Positions 8,112-15,205 of a stretch of DNA of 18,824 nucleotides are shown piece by piece; positions within the stretch are counted from its first letter, which is position 1; each line of letters begins with the position of its first letter. The DNA is taken from positions 1-18,824 of the forward strand of contig DIHU01000124.1 of assembly GCA_002420315.1 (NCBI GenBank). The letters are read 5' to 3'. Both the position numbers and the translations under genes were made by a program. Below the pieces are notes generated by a model, which saw nothing but the letters and a program-made list of their open reading frames with translations, was not told where the DNA came from and searched no databases. This DNA comes from Akkermansiaceae bacterium UBA5688 (lineage in GTDB: Bacteria; Verrucomicrobiota; Verrucomicrobiia; Verrucomicrobiales; Akkermansiaceae).

Positions 8112-8120
8112 TTACCTCAG

Positions 8121-8999
8121 ATGAGTGGAAAAATGGTTGGAGTAGTGGAATCGGGCGGGACAAAGATGGTCGCCGCGCTCTCACGCGGGCCGGGTGAAAT
8201 CATCGCGCATGAGAAAATTCCGACCACGACTCCGGGAGAAACTATTCAGCGCTTAGTAGATTTCTTCGAAAGAGAGCAGTCTGCCCACGGAAAAGCGGAT
8301 GCTTTAGCCATCGGGACTTTTGGTCCGGCGGATCTTGAGGTGGGGTCGGCGACTTACGGTTTTATCACGTCAACGCCCAAGCCTCGCTGGTCCCAAACGG
8401 ATTTGCTAGGCCCAATTCGGGAGGCGTTCGGTGATGTTCCGGTTGTGTTTGAAACTGATGTGAATGCGGCCCTATTTGGAGAAGCAAGCTGGGGTGCGGC
8501 CAAGGAATCCAAACATTCGGCTTACTTTACAGTGGGAACTGGCATTGGTGGAAGCCTGATGCTTGATGGTTCGTTAGTGCATGGCTCGGGACATCCCGAG
8601 ATGGGGCATATGCGAGTTACGAAGCATCCTGATGATAATTTCGCGGGAGTGTGTTTGTTTCACGGAGATTGCCTAGAGGGTCTTGCGAGTGGTCCCGCGA
8701 TTGAAAAACGTTGGGGTAAAAAGGCCGAGGAATTACCAGCGGATCATCCGGCGTGGGTGCTGGAGGCATACTATCTAGCGCAAGCATGTGTGAACGTTTT
8801 GACGATTGCTCCGGTAGAGAAGATCATTCTTGGCGGCGGCGTGATGCATCAGGAACAGCTGCTGGCGATGGTTCGCCAGGAAGTGATACGCTTGGTTAAT
8901 GGCTACTTGAAGTTACCAGATGCTGAAGAGCTTGTCGTGCTTCCCGAGTTGGGTGATCATGCAGGGATTCTTGGATGTGTAGCCTTGGGGCAGAGTTAG
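8121..8999 (+). CDS. ROK-family sugar kinase, fructokinase type
   Basis: Cytosolic ATP-dependent sugar kinase of 292 residues, most like the ScrK/YdhR fructokinase group (fructose to fructose 6-phosphate). The phosphate-1 loop ESGGTKMVAAL is at 10-20. Catalytic Asp113 lies in ETDVNAALFG. The TVGTGIGG loop is at 137-144. The zinc site typical of fructokinases has GH (His163) followed by CLFHGDC (Cys178, His181, Cys184), then LEGLASGPAIEKRWG. This spacing differs from the CxCGxxGCxE site of glucokinase and NagC relatives and matches the fructokinase subgroup. The length is normal for the group. ATG 8121 is preferred over GTG 8067 on family length and the ribosome binding site. The gene is monocistronic: divergent from the four-helix-bundle gene and convergent (4-base overlap) with the dioxygenase gene. 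Substrate specificity within hexoses is inferred. Confidence 0.92.
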   Translation: MSGKMVGVVESGGTKMVAALSRGPGEIIAHEKIPTTTPGETIQRLVDFFEREQSAHGKADALAIGTFGPADLEVGSATYGFITSTPKPRWSQTDLLGPIREAFGDVPVVFETDVNAALFGEASWGAAKESKHSAYFTVGTGIGGSLMLDGSLVHGSGHPEMGHMRVTKHPDDNFAGVCLFHGDCLEGLASGPAIEKRWGKKAEELPADHPAWVLEAYYLAQACVNVLTIAPVEKIILGGGVMHQEQLLAMVRQEVIRLVNGYLKLPDAEELVVLPELGDHAGILGCVALGQS

Positions 9000-9700
9000 A
9001 CTAAGGGGCAGATTTTAGGATCTTGAAAGTCGGGAAGACCATCGATGCGGCGCACGATCCGTTCGTTCATGTGGGAGAATTTCCCATTCTTTTGATAGCG
9101 TAGATCGGCAGAGGCAAAGTGTGCGGCGAGGGCGCGCCGGGGTTGGTCACCATAGTTAGGTGGATTGCCGTGGAGGGTGGTAGAGGGGAAGATTACGAGG
9201 TCTCCAGCACTGAGGGTCATGCGACAAGGTTTGTTGTGTGACATCATGGTGATGGGCCCCATTTCTGGGGTGAAATCGACGAGCGGTATCCAAGCGGTGA
9301 TCATTTTTTTGGCGCAGCAAGTGAGCCAGCGTGATTCTTCGCGGTGCCAGTGGTAGTTAATTTTTTTCGACCGCTGAGGCTCTTCGTAAAGGAGTTGGTC
9401 ATGCCAGAAGCGAAGTTGATTGAGATTAAAGTTGTCCTTTATTTGAGAAGCGAGGCGACCATCGCGGGTGAGCTTGGCCATTCCGGAGCAGAAAAAGGAC
9501 GCGCAAGGATGTTTGCGGGTTTTGGCTTGGCAGGAGCGGATTTGGGGCCAGATGAAGGGCGGGGTTAAGTCGTATTCACCACGGTAAAAGGCATTCTGCT
9601 CTGCAATGAGAGCTGCGACTTCGTCCCGTGGGAAGAGGCTTCGCACGATAAGGTAACCTTCACGTACTAGAAACTTACGTTTATGTTCGAGGTGGAGCAA
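8996..9700 (-). CDS. Phytanoyl-CoA dioxygenase (PhyH) family protein with HxE variant
   Basis: Predicted Fe(II)/2-oxoglutarate oxygenase fold, 234 residues. Family hallmarks are the opening FLVREGYLIVRSLFPRDEVAAL (split here at residues 10-31), LRFWHDQLLY (96-105), ITAWIPLVDFTPEMGPI, SAGDLVIF (164-171), the distal iron ligand in TTLHGN (His177) and the 2-oxoglutarate-binding PRRALAAHF arginines (188-189). The proximal iron motif reads HRE (119-121) where HxD is usual. The loop between the MMSHN and AGD segments is also shorter than in many members. TTG at 9700 is the only start before the conserved N-terminus; no ATG is available and no clear ribosome binding site is seen. It lies 24 bases after the alaS stop on the same strand, so it may depend on alaS transcription. 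The substrate is unknown; relatives hydroxylate small metabolites. Confidence 0.87.
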   Translation of the reverse strand: MLHLEHKRKFLVREGYLIVRSLFPRDEVAALIAEQNAFYRGEYDLTPPFIWPQIRSCQAKTRKHPCASFFCSGMAKLTRDGRLASQIKDNFNLNQLRFWHDQLLYEEPQRSKKINYHWHREESRWLTCCAKKMITAWIPLVDFTPEMGPITMMSHNKPCRMTLSAGDLVIFPSTTLHGNPPNYGDQPRRALAAHFASADLRYQKNGKFSHMNERIVRRIDGLPDFQDPKICPLV

Positions 9701-9724
9701 GTTGAGCGAGGGCTGTGGCTCAGA

Positions 9725-12412
9725 CTAAAGTCCAAGCGCTGTCTTTGCAGCTGCGGCGAGCTCACTGATTTTGTCGCGATTGGAAGCGGCTCCTCGAGCC
9801 ATCTCAGGTTTGCCCCCTCCTCTTCCTCCTGCGATGGGCCCAAGTTTTTGAATGAGAGTCCCGGCACCGTGACCATTCCTCTTTCCTTCTTCTCCGCAGA
9901 AGGCTCCAAGGTGGAGTTTGCTGCCGTCGTCGATTACAATAAAGGCGGCCTGAGCGAATTGGATCTTCTTCAAGCCGTTCAGTAACTCCTGAAGAAGAGC
10001 GGGTGATCCTTCAATGGAGATGACGATATTTTCGGTAATATTTTGTTCGGTAATAAGCGAGTCGGCTATGCGGGCTGCTCCAGCAGTTTGGGCCTTTTTA
10101 AGGGCCTTTTCTGCTTCGATTGCCTGATTTTTCACTTCGAAGGCTTGGGCATTATCGGGAACTAAAAGAGTGGGAAAATCAAGTTTGCGAAGGCCATCGT
10201 TTGCCTTGGCAAGTTTCGCAAGGGCTTCGGATTTTTCTGCGGATTCCATCTCTTGTTTTTCGCCGAGAAAGGCTTCGGCAGCGGGGCCGCAGACTGCTTC
10301 GATGCGGCGAATCCCGGCTCCAGTAGATCCTTCAGATTTTATTTTAAAGATACCGATGTCAGAAGTTTTACTGACATGGGTTCCGCCGCAGAGTTCCATC
10401 GAGTAACCGTCGAGAGTTTTGTCGCCCCCCCCAATTTGGACAACGCGTACAAGCTCACCATATTTATCACCGAAAAACTGCATGATGTCTTCGCGGCCTT
10501 TCACCTCTGGGTGTGGGACTTCAACCCACGAGACCGTATCGTCAGCTTTGATTGCAAAATTGACCTTTTCCTCAATGGCTTCAATTTGTTCTGGAGTGAC
10601 CGCTTTTGAGTTAAAATCAAAGGTCAAGCGATCTGGCGAAACGCTGGATCCTTGTTGGGAAGCGTCGGGTGAGATGACTTTGTGTATAGCCCAGTGGAGG
10701 AGGTGGGTGGCGGTGTGGTGAGCCTCGATAGGAGCGCGGCGCTCGCGATGGATTGTGAGATCTACGGTGTCACCAACTGCAGGAATATTGCCTTCGATTT
10801 GGTGAGCGATCGCGGAGCCGATCTTTTGGGTGCTGGTAATTGGGAAATTATTAAGTGTTCCGGTGTCACCTTCTTGTCCGCCCATTTCGTTAAAGAAGAC
10901 AGTTTTGTCGGTGATGACGAGATCGCCGTGAACTTCGAGAACGATTGCCTTGCAGGAGTCTTCTTCGAATCCAAGGAATTGGGTGGTAACATCGGTAGAA
11001 ATCTCAGCCGCACGGACTATTGTTTTCTTTTGCGAAGCTCGGGAGAGTTCGCGGGCTTCTTCCATGTGGACTTCGACCGCTTTTTCATCGAGAGAGATGC
11101 CCCGCTCACGACAAAGAAGAGCGGTAAGATCGATTGGGAAACCATAGGTGTCGTAGAGTTGGAAGGCATCCTCCGGAGGGAAGACGTTTTCACTAGCGGC
11201 CTTCTCGAACTTTTCCATTCCCCGGTCGAGGGTTTTATTGAAAGACTCTTCTTCAAGTGTGAGGGTTTCTTTAATGACTTCAGCGCGGGTTTTGATTTCG
11301 GGGAAGACGTGGCTGAATTCCTCAACGAGTGTATCGACGAGTCTAGGGAGGAAAGGTTCGTTGCCATTGAAGCCGAGGGTGCGGCCGTATTTGACAGCGC
11401 GGCGTAAAATGCGGCGAAGGACGTAGTTCCGCCCGGTGTTGCCAGGTATTATACTGTCGGCGATAGAGAAGCTGAGGGTGCGGATGTGATCAGCGATCAC
11501 TCTAAAGGCGATGGCTTCTTCGAGGGCATCGGATTTCTCACCGGGGTAGACATCGACGTATTTTTTGCCACTGAGTTTTTCGAGTATACGAAAGATTGGC
11601 TGAAAGACATCGGTGGCGTAGTTTGTGGGTTTTTCGGAAAAGTCAGTGAAGTTCTTGGTATTTTGAATGAGTGAACAGACACGTTCGAAGCCCATCCCAG
11701 TGTCGACGTGTTTTGAGGGGAGGTCGCGGTAAGTGCCATCTTCTTCAGCGTTGTATTGAATGAAGACGAGGTTCCAGATTTCGATGCAGAGATCAGAATC
11801 CATATTCACAAGCTTTCCGCCGGTGTCGCCATTTGGTGTCATGTCGACATGGAGTTCCGAACAGGGGCCACACGGTCCGGTATCTCCCATTTTCCAAAAG
11901 TTGTCTTCGACGTTGCCATTGACGATATGGATCTTTGGATCGAGTCCGGCTTTTTCGAAGAAACCTCTCCAGATCTGGTAGGCTTCATGATCGAATTCCG
12001 AGGGATCACCTTCGCTGGGAGCGTAGACGGTCGCGTAAAGTCGGTTGGCCGGAAGTCCCCAGCGTTCGACGACAAGTTCCCAAGCCCAGGCGATGGCGTC
12101 TTCCTTGAAGTAGTTGCCGAAGGACCAGTTCCCCAGCATTTCAAAAAAGGTATGGTGATAGGTGTCGTAGCCGACATCCTCAAGGTCGTTGTGTTTCCCG
12201 CCGGCGCGGATGCATTTCTGGGTATCGGCGGCGCGTGGAGGATCGTATGGAGCTTTCTCAGTGCCAAGGAAGTATGGAACAAACTGATTCATTCCCGCAT
12301 TTGTAAAAAGGAGTCCTGGCGACTGTGGCAGAATAGAGGCGGAGGGGACAGTGGTGTGCTGTTTCTCCTTAAAGAAGTCGAGGAAGCTATTGCGAATCTC
12401 TGCCGAAGTCAT
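9725..12412 (-). CDS. alaS: Alanyl-tRNA synthetase
   Basis: Essential class II synthetase that charges tRNA-Ala, 895 residues, close to the usual 870-900. The N-terminal catalytic core is intact, beginning MTSAEIRNSFLDFF with LLFTNAGMNQFVPYFLG. It includes GCGPCSELH-like TGPCGPCSELH and the NTGRNYVLRRILRRA region. The editing domain has HHTATH (zinc-site histidines at about 566 and 570) and CGGTH (Cys at about 675, His at about 679), so mischarged Ser/Gly-tRNA editing should be functional. The C-terminal C-Ala/DHHA1 domain ends with the glycine-rich GGRGGGKPEMARG motif. ATG at 12412 is the conserved start. The dioxygenase gene follows on the same strand after 24 bases; upstream lies a 217-base divergent spacer. 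Large open frames on the opposite strand are shadows of this gene. Confidence 0.98.
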   Translation of the reverse strand: MTSAEIRNSFLDFFKEKQHTTVPSASILPQSPGLLFTNAGMNQFVPYFLGTEKAPYDPPRAADTQKCIRAGGKHNDLEDVGYDTYHHTFFEMLGNWSFGNYFKEDAIAWAWELVVERWGLPANRLYATVYAPSEGDPSEFDHEAYQIWRGFFEKAGLDPKIHIVNGNVEDNFWKMGDTGPCGPCSELHVDMTPNGDTGGKLVNMDSDLCIEIWNLVFIQYNAEEDGTYRDLPSKHVDTGMGFERVCSLIQNTKNFTDFSEKPTNYATDVFQPIFRILEKLSGKKYVDVYPGEKSDALEEAIAFRVIADHIRTLSFSIADSIIPGNTGRNYVLRRILRRAVKYGRTLGFNGNEPFLPRLVDTLVEEFSHVFPEIKTRAEVIKETLTLEEESFNKTLDRGMEKFEKAASENVFPPEDAFQLYDTYGFPIDLTALLCRERGISLDEKAVEVHMEEARELSRASQKKTIVRAAEISTDVTTQFLGFEEDSCKAIVLEVHGDLVITDKTVFFNEMGGQEGDTGTLNNFPITSTQKIGSAIAHQIEGNIPAVGDTVDLTIHRERRAPIEAHHTATHLLHWAIHKVISPDASQQGSSVSPDRLTFDFNSKAVTPEQIEAIEEKVNFAIKADDTVSWVEVPHPEVKGREDIMQFFGDKYGELVRVVQIGGGDKTLDGYSMELCGGTHVSKTSDIGIFKIKSEGSTGAGIRRIEAVCGPAAEAFLGEKQEMESAEKSEALAKLAKANDGLRKLDFPTLLVPDNAQAFEVKNQAIEAEKALKKAQTAGAARIADSLITEQNITENIVISIEGSPALLQELLNGLKKIQFAQAAFIVIDDGSKLHLGAFCGEEGKRNGHGAGTLIQKLGPIAGGRGGGKPEMARGAASNRDKISELAAAAKTALGL

Positions 12413-12629
12413 GACGGGGGCTTTAGGACCACATTTTGAAGGAAGTTGGAAGTCTTTAGAGTAGAGAAGATACTTTGAGCAAGAAAACGTCGAATGCTAG
12501 AGCATTGAGCGCTACATCTTGAATGCTTGGGACAGGTTAAATCTGATGCAGAGCAGCTCAGGCGTGTTGGGAAGGGTGGATCGGGATTTGGGAGATTGTC
12601 AAATTAGTTTGGATTTACTATTTAGAGGG
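12413..12629. other. Divergent intergenic region between alaS and the DUF5009-type gene
   Basis: About 217 bases that must hold the alaS promoter (minus strand) and probably the promoter of the acyltransferase homologue (plus strand). On the plus strand TTGGAA at 12446-12451 and GATACT at 12469-12474 are 17 bases apart, a 4-of-6 match to each sigma-70 box, which is too weak to rely on. An open frame starting with TTG at 12519 runs into the downstream gene but shows no family-like sequence before 12630. No T-box-like or other recognisable leader structure was seen ahead of alaS. Confidence 0.4.
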
Positions 12630-13772
12630 ATGTCTGATGAAACTTCTCCTAGTCTGATCCCGGTTTCCAATGGGCGATTAATGTCATTGGATGCTTTCCG
12701 GGGATTTATAATGTTTTGGATTGTGGGTGGCGAGGCGCTTGCTCATGCGCTGGCAAAGTTAGACGGGGTGCAATCAGAAGTTCTAAATACGGTAATGATT
12801 CAGCTAAAACACGTGAGCTGGGAGGGGTTTCGTTTTTATGATCTAATTTTCCCCTCCTTCGTTTTCATTGTTGGAGCTTCGGTAGCGTTTTCATTAGGAA
12901 AATTGCAAGCATCGGGCAGTCGGCGTGCTGCGGTTCGGCGGGTCATTTGTCGGGGGCTTTTGCTTTGGTTGATCGGGATTATTTATTATGGAGGAATCTC
13001 AGGTGGATTAGAAGGGGTGAGGTTGCTAGGTGTCCTACAGCGGATAGGGATTTGCTATTTGGTGACAGGGTTACTTTTTATCTATTTACCAGCGCGCGGG
13101 TTGGTCGCGGCATTTCTGGTTTTGCTTGGTGGATATTGGGCGCTTTTGTCCTTTGTAGCAGTGCCTGGCCAAGAAGCGGTGAGTTTTGAAGAGGGGCGGA
13201 ATATAACGAATTGGTTTGATTCAAAATATTTGCCGTTTCGTAAATGGAGTGGAACTCATGATCCGGAGGGCATTCTTTCCACATTGCCGGCAATCGCGAC
13301 TTGTCTGTTGGGAGTTTTTGCGGGGCTGCTTTTGAAAAATGAGGGGTTAACGCGAGGAAAGAAGGTTCTAACTCTTTTCGGAGCTGGGGCGATTTTTGTT
13401 TTGGTAGGGAATTTATGGGGCGGGTATCATCCCGTCATCAAGTGCCTTTGGACCTCTAGCTTTGTGGTTTTGGCAGGTGGTTGGAGTTTGATCTTAATGG
13501 CCTTCTTTTATTTGATGATAGATGTGGTGAAGTTAAAAAAGTGGGCAATGCCATTTGTCTGGGTTGGAATGAATCCGATTGCGATTTACTTGCTCTCAAC
13601 TGTGTTAGATTTTAACCATGTTGCTGAGCGTGTTTTGAGTGGACCGGTGGCAGACTGCGCGAATGGAATCTTGCCTGGGCTAGGTGCGCTATTGGTCGCT
13701 TTGGGTGGAATGTTTTTGATATTCTGGTTGTGCCGAACTCTTTATAAACGAAAAGTCTTTCTCCGAATTTAG
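12630..13772 (+). CDS. DUF5009-type membrane acyltransferase homologue (HGSNAT-like)
   Basis: Inner-membrane protein of 380 residues with about ten hydrophobic helices. The opening GRLMSLDAFRGFIMFWIVGG matches the RxxSLDxFRG signature shared by DUF5009 and heparan-alpha-glucosaminide N-acetyltransferase relatives. It is followed by YDLIFPSFVFIVGASVAFS, an arginine-rich loop before a helix ending GIIYYGG, and a LLGVLQRIGICYLVTGLL segment, all typical of the family. Human HGSNAT moves acetyl groups from acetyl-CoA across a membrane to glucosamine; most bacterial relatives are uncharacterised. ATG at 12630 gives a normal-length N-terminus. In-frame starts at 12519 (TTG), 12546 (ATG) and 12678 (ATG) are alternatives. 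The Smr gene begins 5 bases after the stop. Transfer of acyl groups to cell-surface or imported sugars is an inference. Confidence 0.88.
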   Translation: MSDETSPSLIPVSNGRLMSLDAFRGFIMFWIVGGEALAHALAKLDGVQSEVLNTVMIQLKHVSWEGFRFYDLIFPSFVFIVGASVAFSLGKLQASGSRRAAVRRVICRGLLLWLIGIIYYGGISGGLEGVRLLGVLQRIGICYLVTGLLFIYLPARGLVAAFLVLLGGYWALLSFVAVPGQEAVSFEEGRNITNWFDSKYLPFRKWSGTHDPEGILSTLPAIATCLLGVFAGLLLKNEGLTRGKKVLTLFGAGAIFVLVGNLWGGYHPVIKCLWTSSFVVLAGGWSLILMAFFYLMIDVVKLKKWAMPFVWVGMNPIAIYLLSTVLDFNHVAERVLSGPVADCANGILPGLGALLVALGGMFLIFWLCRTLYKRKVFLRI

Positions 13773-13777
13773 GGAAG

Positions 13778-14035
13778 ATGCGGGAGTGCCCAGAGTGTAG
13801 TTTTCCTTTCGATCATTTTTTGGAAAACTATTGCCCCAAATGTAATGGTCCTGCACCGCGCGATATCCGGGAGGGGATGTTAGAAGTGGATGTGGCGCAT
13901 GCTGGCGAAACGTGGGAGCATGCGCGGGAGAAAATTGTGGAAGCTCTAGGTCAGGCGATTCACTATCGTCACGCAGGTTTAAAAATTGTGCACGGTTATG
14001 GTTCGACGTCGGGTCACTCCATCATTGGTTCGTGA
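13778..14035 (+). CDS. Zinc-ribbon plus Smr-domain protein, cut short by an in-frame TGA
   Basis: The 85 residues before the stop hold an N-terminal zinc ribbon (Cys4, Cys7, Cys19, Cys22 in CPEC and CPKC). They also hold the first part of an Smr (MutS2 C-terminal-like) domain: LEVDVAHAGETWEHARE at about 35-51, in place of the usual LDLHG block, and VHGYGSTSGHSII at 71-83, matching the HGxGxGxL nucleic-acid-binding motif. The TGA at 14033-14035 falls before the last helix and strand of the domain. The same frame continues open for 32 more codons with Smr-like sequence, so the complete ancestral gene was 13778-14134. Smr domains are endonucleases or bind nucleic acid. The start lies 5 bases after the acyltransferase stop, with AGGGAAG just before it, suggesting co-transcription. 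It may be a pseudogene, a truncated functional protein or a readthrough gene. Confidence 0.7.
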   Translation: MRECPECSFPFDHFLENYCPKCNGPAPRDIREGMLEVDVAHAGETWEHAREKIVEALGQAIHYRHAGLKIVHGYGSTSGHSIIGS

Positions 14036-14134
14036 GCAACGGCTTTCTTGCGCCATTTGGCTGAGGAGCTGGGAGGAAGATATGCGAGTGACCGGAATAA
14101 CCGTGGGGCTTCGATTATTTGGCTGAATCGCTGA
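14036..14134 (+). pseudogene. C-terminal Smr-domain segment after the in-frame TGA
   Basis: These 32 codons follow directly, in the same frame, after the TGA that ends the zinc-ribbon/Smr frame, and end at TGA 14132-14134. They encode FLRHLAEELGG, then the SDRNNRGASIIWLNR ending. This looks like the terminal helix and strand of an Smr domain, where small relatives commonly end in a G-x-T/S-x-V/I-x-L pattern. No start codon or ribosome binding site of its own is convincing. It is therefore best read as the detached tail of the upstream gene, produced by a single nonsense change, or reached by readthrough. Confidence 0.6.
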
Positions 14135-14142
14135 TTGCAAAG

Positions 14143-14790
14143 CTAGTTCTTCGGGAAGTCGATGCGCATTTGGTCTTCTTCAAATATGATGCGTCCGCCA
14201 CCACGTTTCGTAATTTCTTCCTCCATTGCGGTGAGTTCATCGGAAAATAAATCTCTCAGACTCTGAAAGGCATTATGGGTAAAGAAGAGGAATCCTTGTG
14301 GAACGCGAGCGGGGCCGAAGCGGCCACCTGCGGCAAGGAGATTCCAAATGCGACCGCCATCTTCGTAAATGTAGGTGGTGAAGGAACCGTCTTCTTTTTT
14401 CTTTCGTTCAATGCGAATGAACTTGGAAACGGTCTGGGGGTGGCCCTTAATTTCGCGCTCAACGATAATTTCGGCGCGACCGCCTTCTTCTTCGTTAAAG
14501 CGGACCCAGACACCTTTTATTTTGACGTGGTCTGCAAGGAGTCCTTCTTGTCGGGCTTTCAGTTTGTTGGCGAGCCAAGTGTTGAGCTCGCGCTCGGTAA
14601 TGGTGACACTGTCGATGCGGTTCTTGGCAGCGTCCTGGATGAGGCTGGGAATGCTGGATGGGTTATTCGTGCGATCATCTTCCAAGCGGCCCTTAATGTC
14701 TGAGAGGTCCTGCGATTGGAAGCCAAGGTAAATTCCGTAGCCAAGCGCCCCGACGAGAGAAAGAGTGAAAAGGATGAAATAGCGCTTCAT
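14143..14790 (-). CDS. Signal-anchored protein of unknown function
   Basis: Unknown protein of 215 residues. Residues 4-24 form a hydrophobic signal-anchor after MKR, so most of the chain should lie outside the inner membrane. Around residues 60-80 it has VTITERELNTWLANKL, and then long strand-like stretches (VKIKGVWVRFNEEEGGRAEIIVERE) with alternating hydrophobic residues. The ITERELNxWL pattern followed by strands is reminiscent of periplasmic proteins with lipid-binding (YceB/DUF-type) folds, but I cannot name a family with confidence. The C-terminus is charged and ends with MRIDFPKN. It is convergent with the Smr gene (8-base gap) and follows the FmdB-type gene on the same strand after 124 bases that contain two small hairpins. 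Confidence 0.75.
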   Translation of the reverse strand: MKRYFILFTLSLVGALGYGIYLGFQSQDLSDIKGRLEDDRTNNPSSIPSLIQDAAKNRIDSVTITERELNTWLANKLKARQEGLLADHVKIKGVWVRFNEEEGGRAEIIVEREIKGHPQTVSKFIRIERKKKEDGSFTTYIYEDGGRIWNLLAAGGRFGPARVPQGFLFFTHNAFQSLRDLFSDELTAMEEEITKRGGGRIIFEEDQMRIDFPKN

Positions 14791-14806
14791 GACGGAACAG
14801 TGAAGA

Positions 14807-14848
14807 GGTTGGGAGAGGCAGAGCCAACCATGAAATTGACGAATTTCA
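14807..14848 (-). other. Pair of small stem-loops ahead of the signal-anchored protein gene
   Basis: In the 124-base gap between the FmdB-type gene and the gene at 14143-14790 there are two adjacent inverted repeats. TGAAATT / AATTTCA (14831-14848) is a perfect 7-base stem with a 4-base loop. GGTTGG / CCAACC (14807-14829) is a 6-base stem with an 11-base loop. No T-run follows on either strand, so neither is a standard terminator. They would lie in the 5' leader of the downstream gene. Chance occurrence is possible. Confidence 0.25.
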
Positions 14849-14914
14849 GAAGCGACAGAATGACCAACTTGTTTTGCGTGTCGTCCTCGAGACGGGATTT
14901 ACGCAGCATCGACT

Positions 14915-15193
14915 TTAGTCGGAGGATTTGGTAGGCTTTGACTCCTTTTTGTCAGGTTTTGATGAGCTGGATTCGGAGGCTTTCTTCTCGCCGGCTTTAT
15001 AAGAGTCTGACCGGTAGTCCGTTTCGTAAAATCCGGAGCCTTTAAAGATGAAGCCTGCGCCAGTTCCAATAAGACGTTTGACCTGCCCACCACACTCTGC
15101 CAAAGGGCAGTCAGTGAGCTTTTCGTCATTCATGCTCTGAAAGACTTCGAAGACTTGATCGCATTTTTTGCACTGGTAGTCGTAGTTTGGCAT
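14915..15193 (-). CDS. FmdB-type zinc-ribbon protein
   Basis: Small protein of 92 residues, starting MPNYDYQCKKC as FmdB/CxxC_CxxC_SSSS family members do. Zinc ligands are Cys8, Cys11, Cys29 and Cys34, the last pair spaced CPLAEC rather than the simple CxxC. A GTGAGFIFKGSGFYETDY segment follows, characteristic of the family (the G-F-x-GSGFYxTDY motif), and then a disordered tail rich in Ser, Lys and Glu from about residue 70. FmdB was first described as a putative regulator of formamidase expression; the general role is unknown and the name should not be read as function. It starts 12 bases after the Ldh-type gene on the same strand, so the two are probably co-transcribed. Confidence 0.92.
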   Translation of the reverse strand: MPNYDYQCKKCDQVFEVFQSMNDEKLTDCPLAECGGQVKRLIGTGAGFIFKGSGFYETDYRSDSYKAGEKKASESSSSKPDKKESKPTKSSD

Positions 15194-15205
15194 GGCGTGG
15201 GTTTT

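Noticed and set aside
8067..8120. Upstream GTG start for the sugar kinase
   Set aside because: It adds 18 residues not found in the fructokinase group. ATG 8121 has GGAG at a good distance and begins directly before the phosphate loop strand.
10682..12439. Long open frames on the plus strand opposite alaS (241 residues at 10682-11407 and 227 residues at 11756-12439)
   Set aside because: They lie wholly or mostly antisense to the well-conserved alaS gene, show no family motifs and look like codon-bias shadows.
12446..12474. Sigma-70-like promoter TTGGAA-17-GATACT
   Set aside because: Each box matches the consensus at only 4 of 6 positions; such matches occur by chance in any intergenic region of this length.
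14033..14035. TGA as a selenocysteine codon in the Smr gene
   Set aside because: Smr proteins have no known selenocysteine, and the sequence just after the TGA forms only a 4-base stem, not a convincing bacterial SECIS hairpin.
14275..14731. Open frames on the plus strand opposite the signal-anchored protein gene
   Set aside because: The minus-strand frame has a proper signal anchor and an orderly charged exterior domain. The plus-strand frames are low-complexity shadows without start signals.
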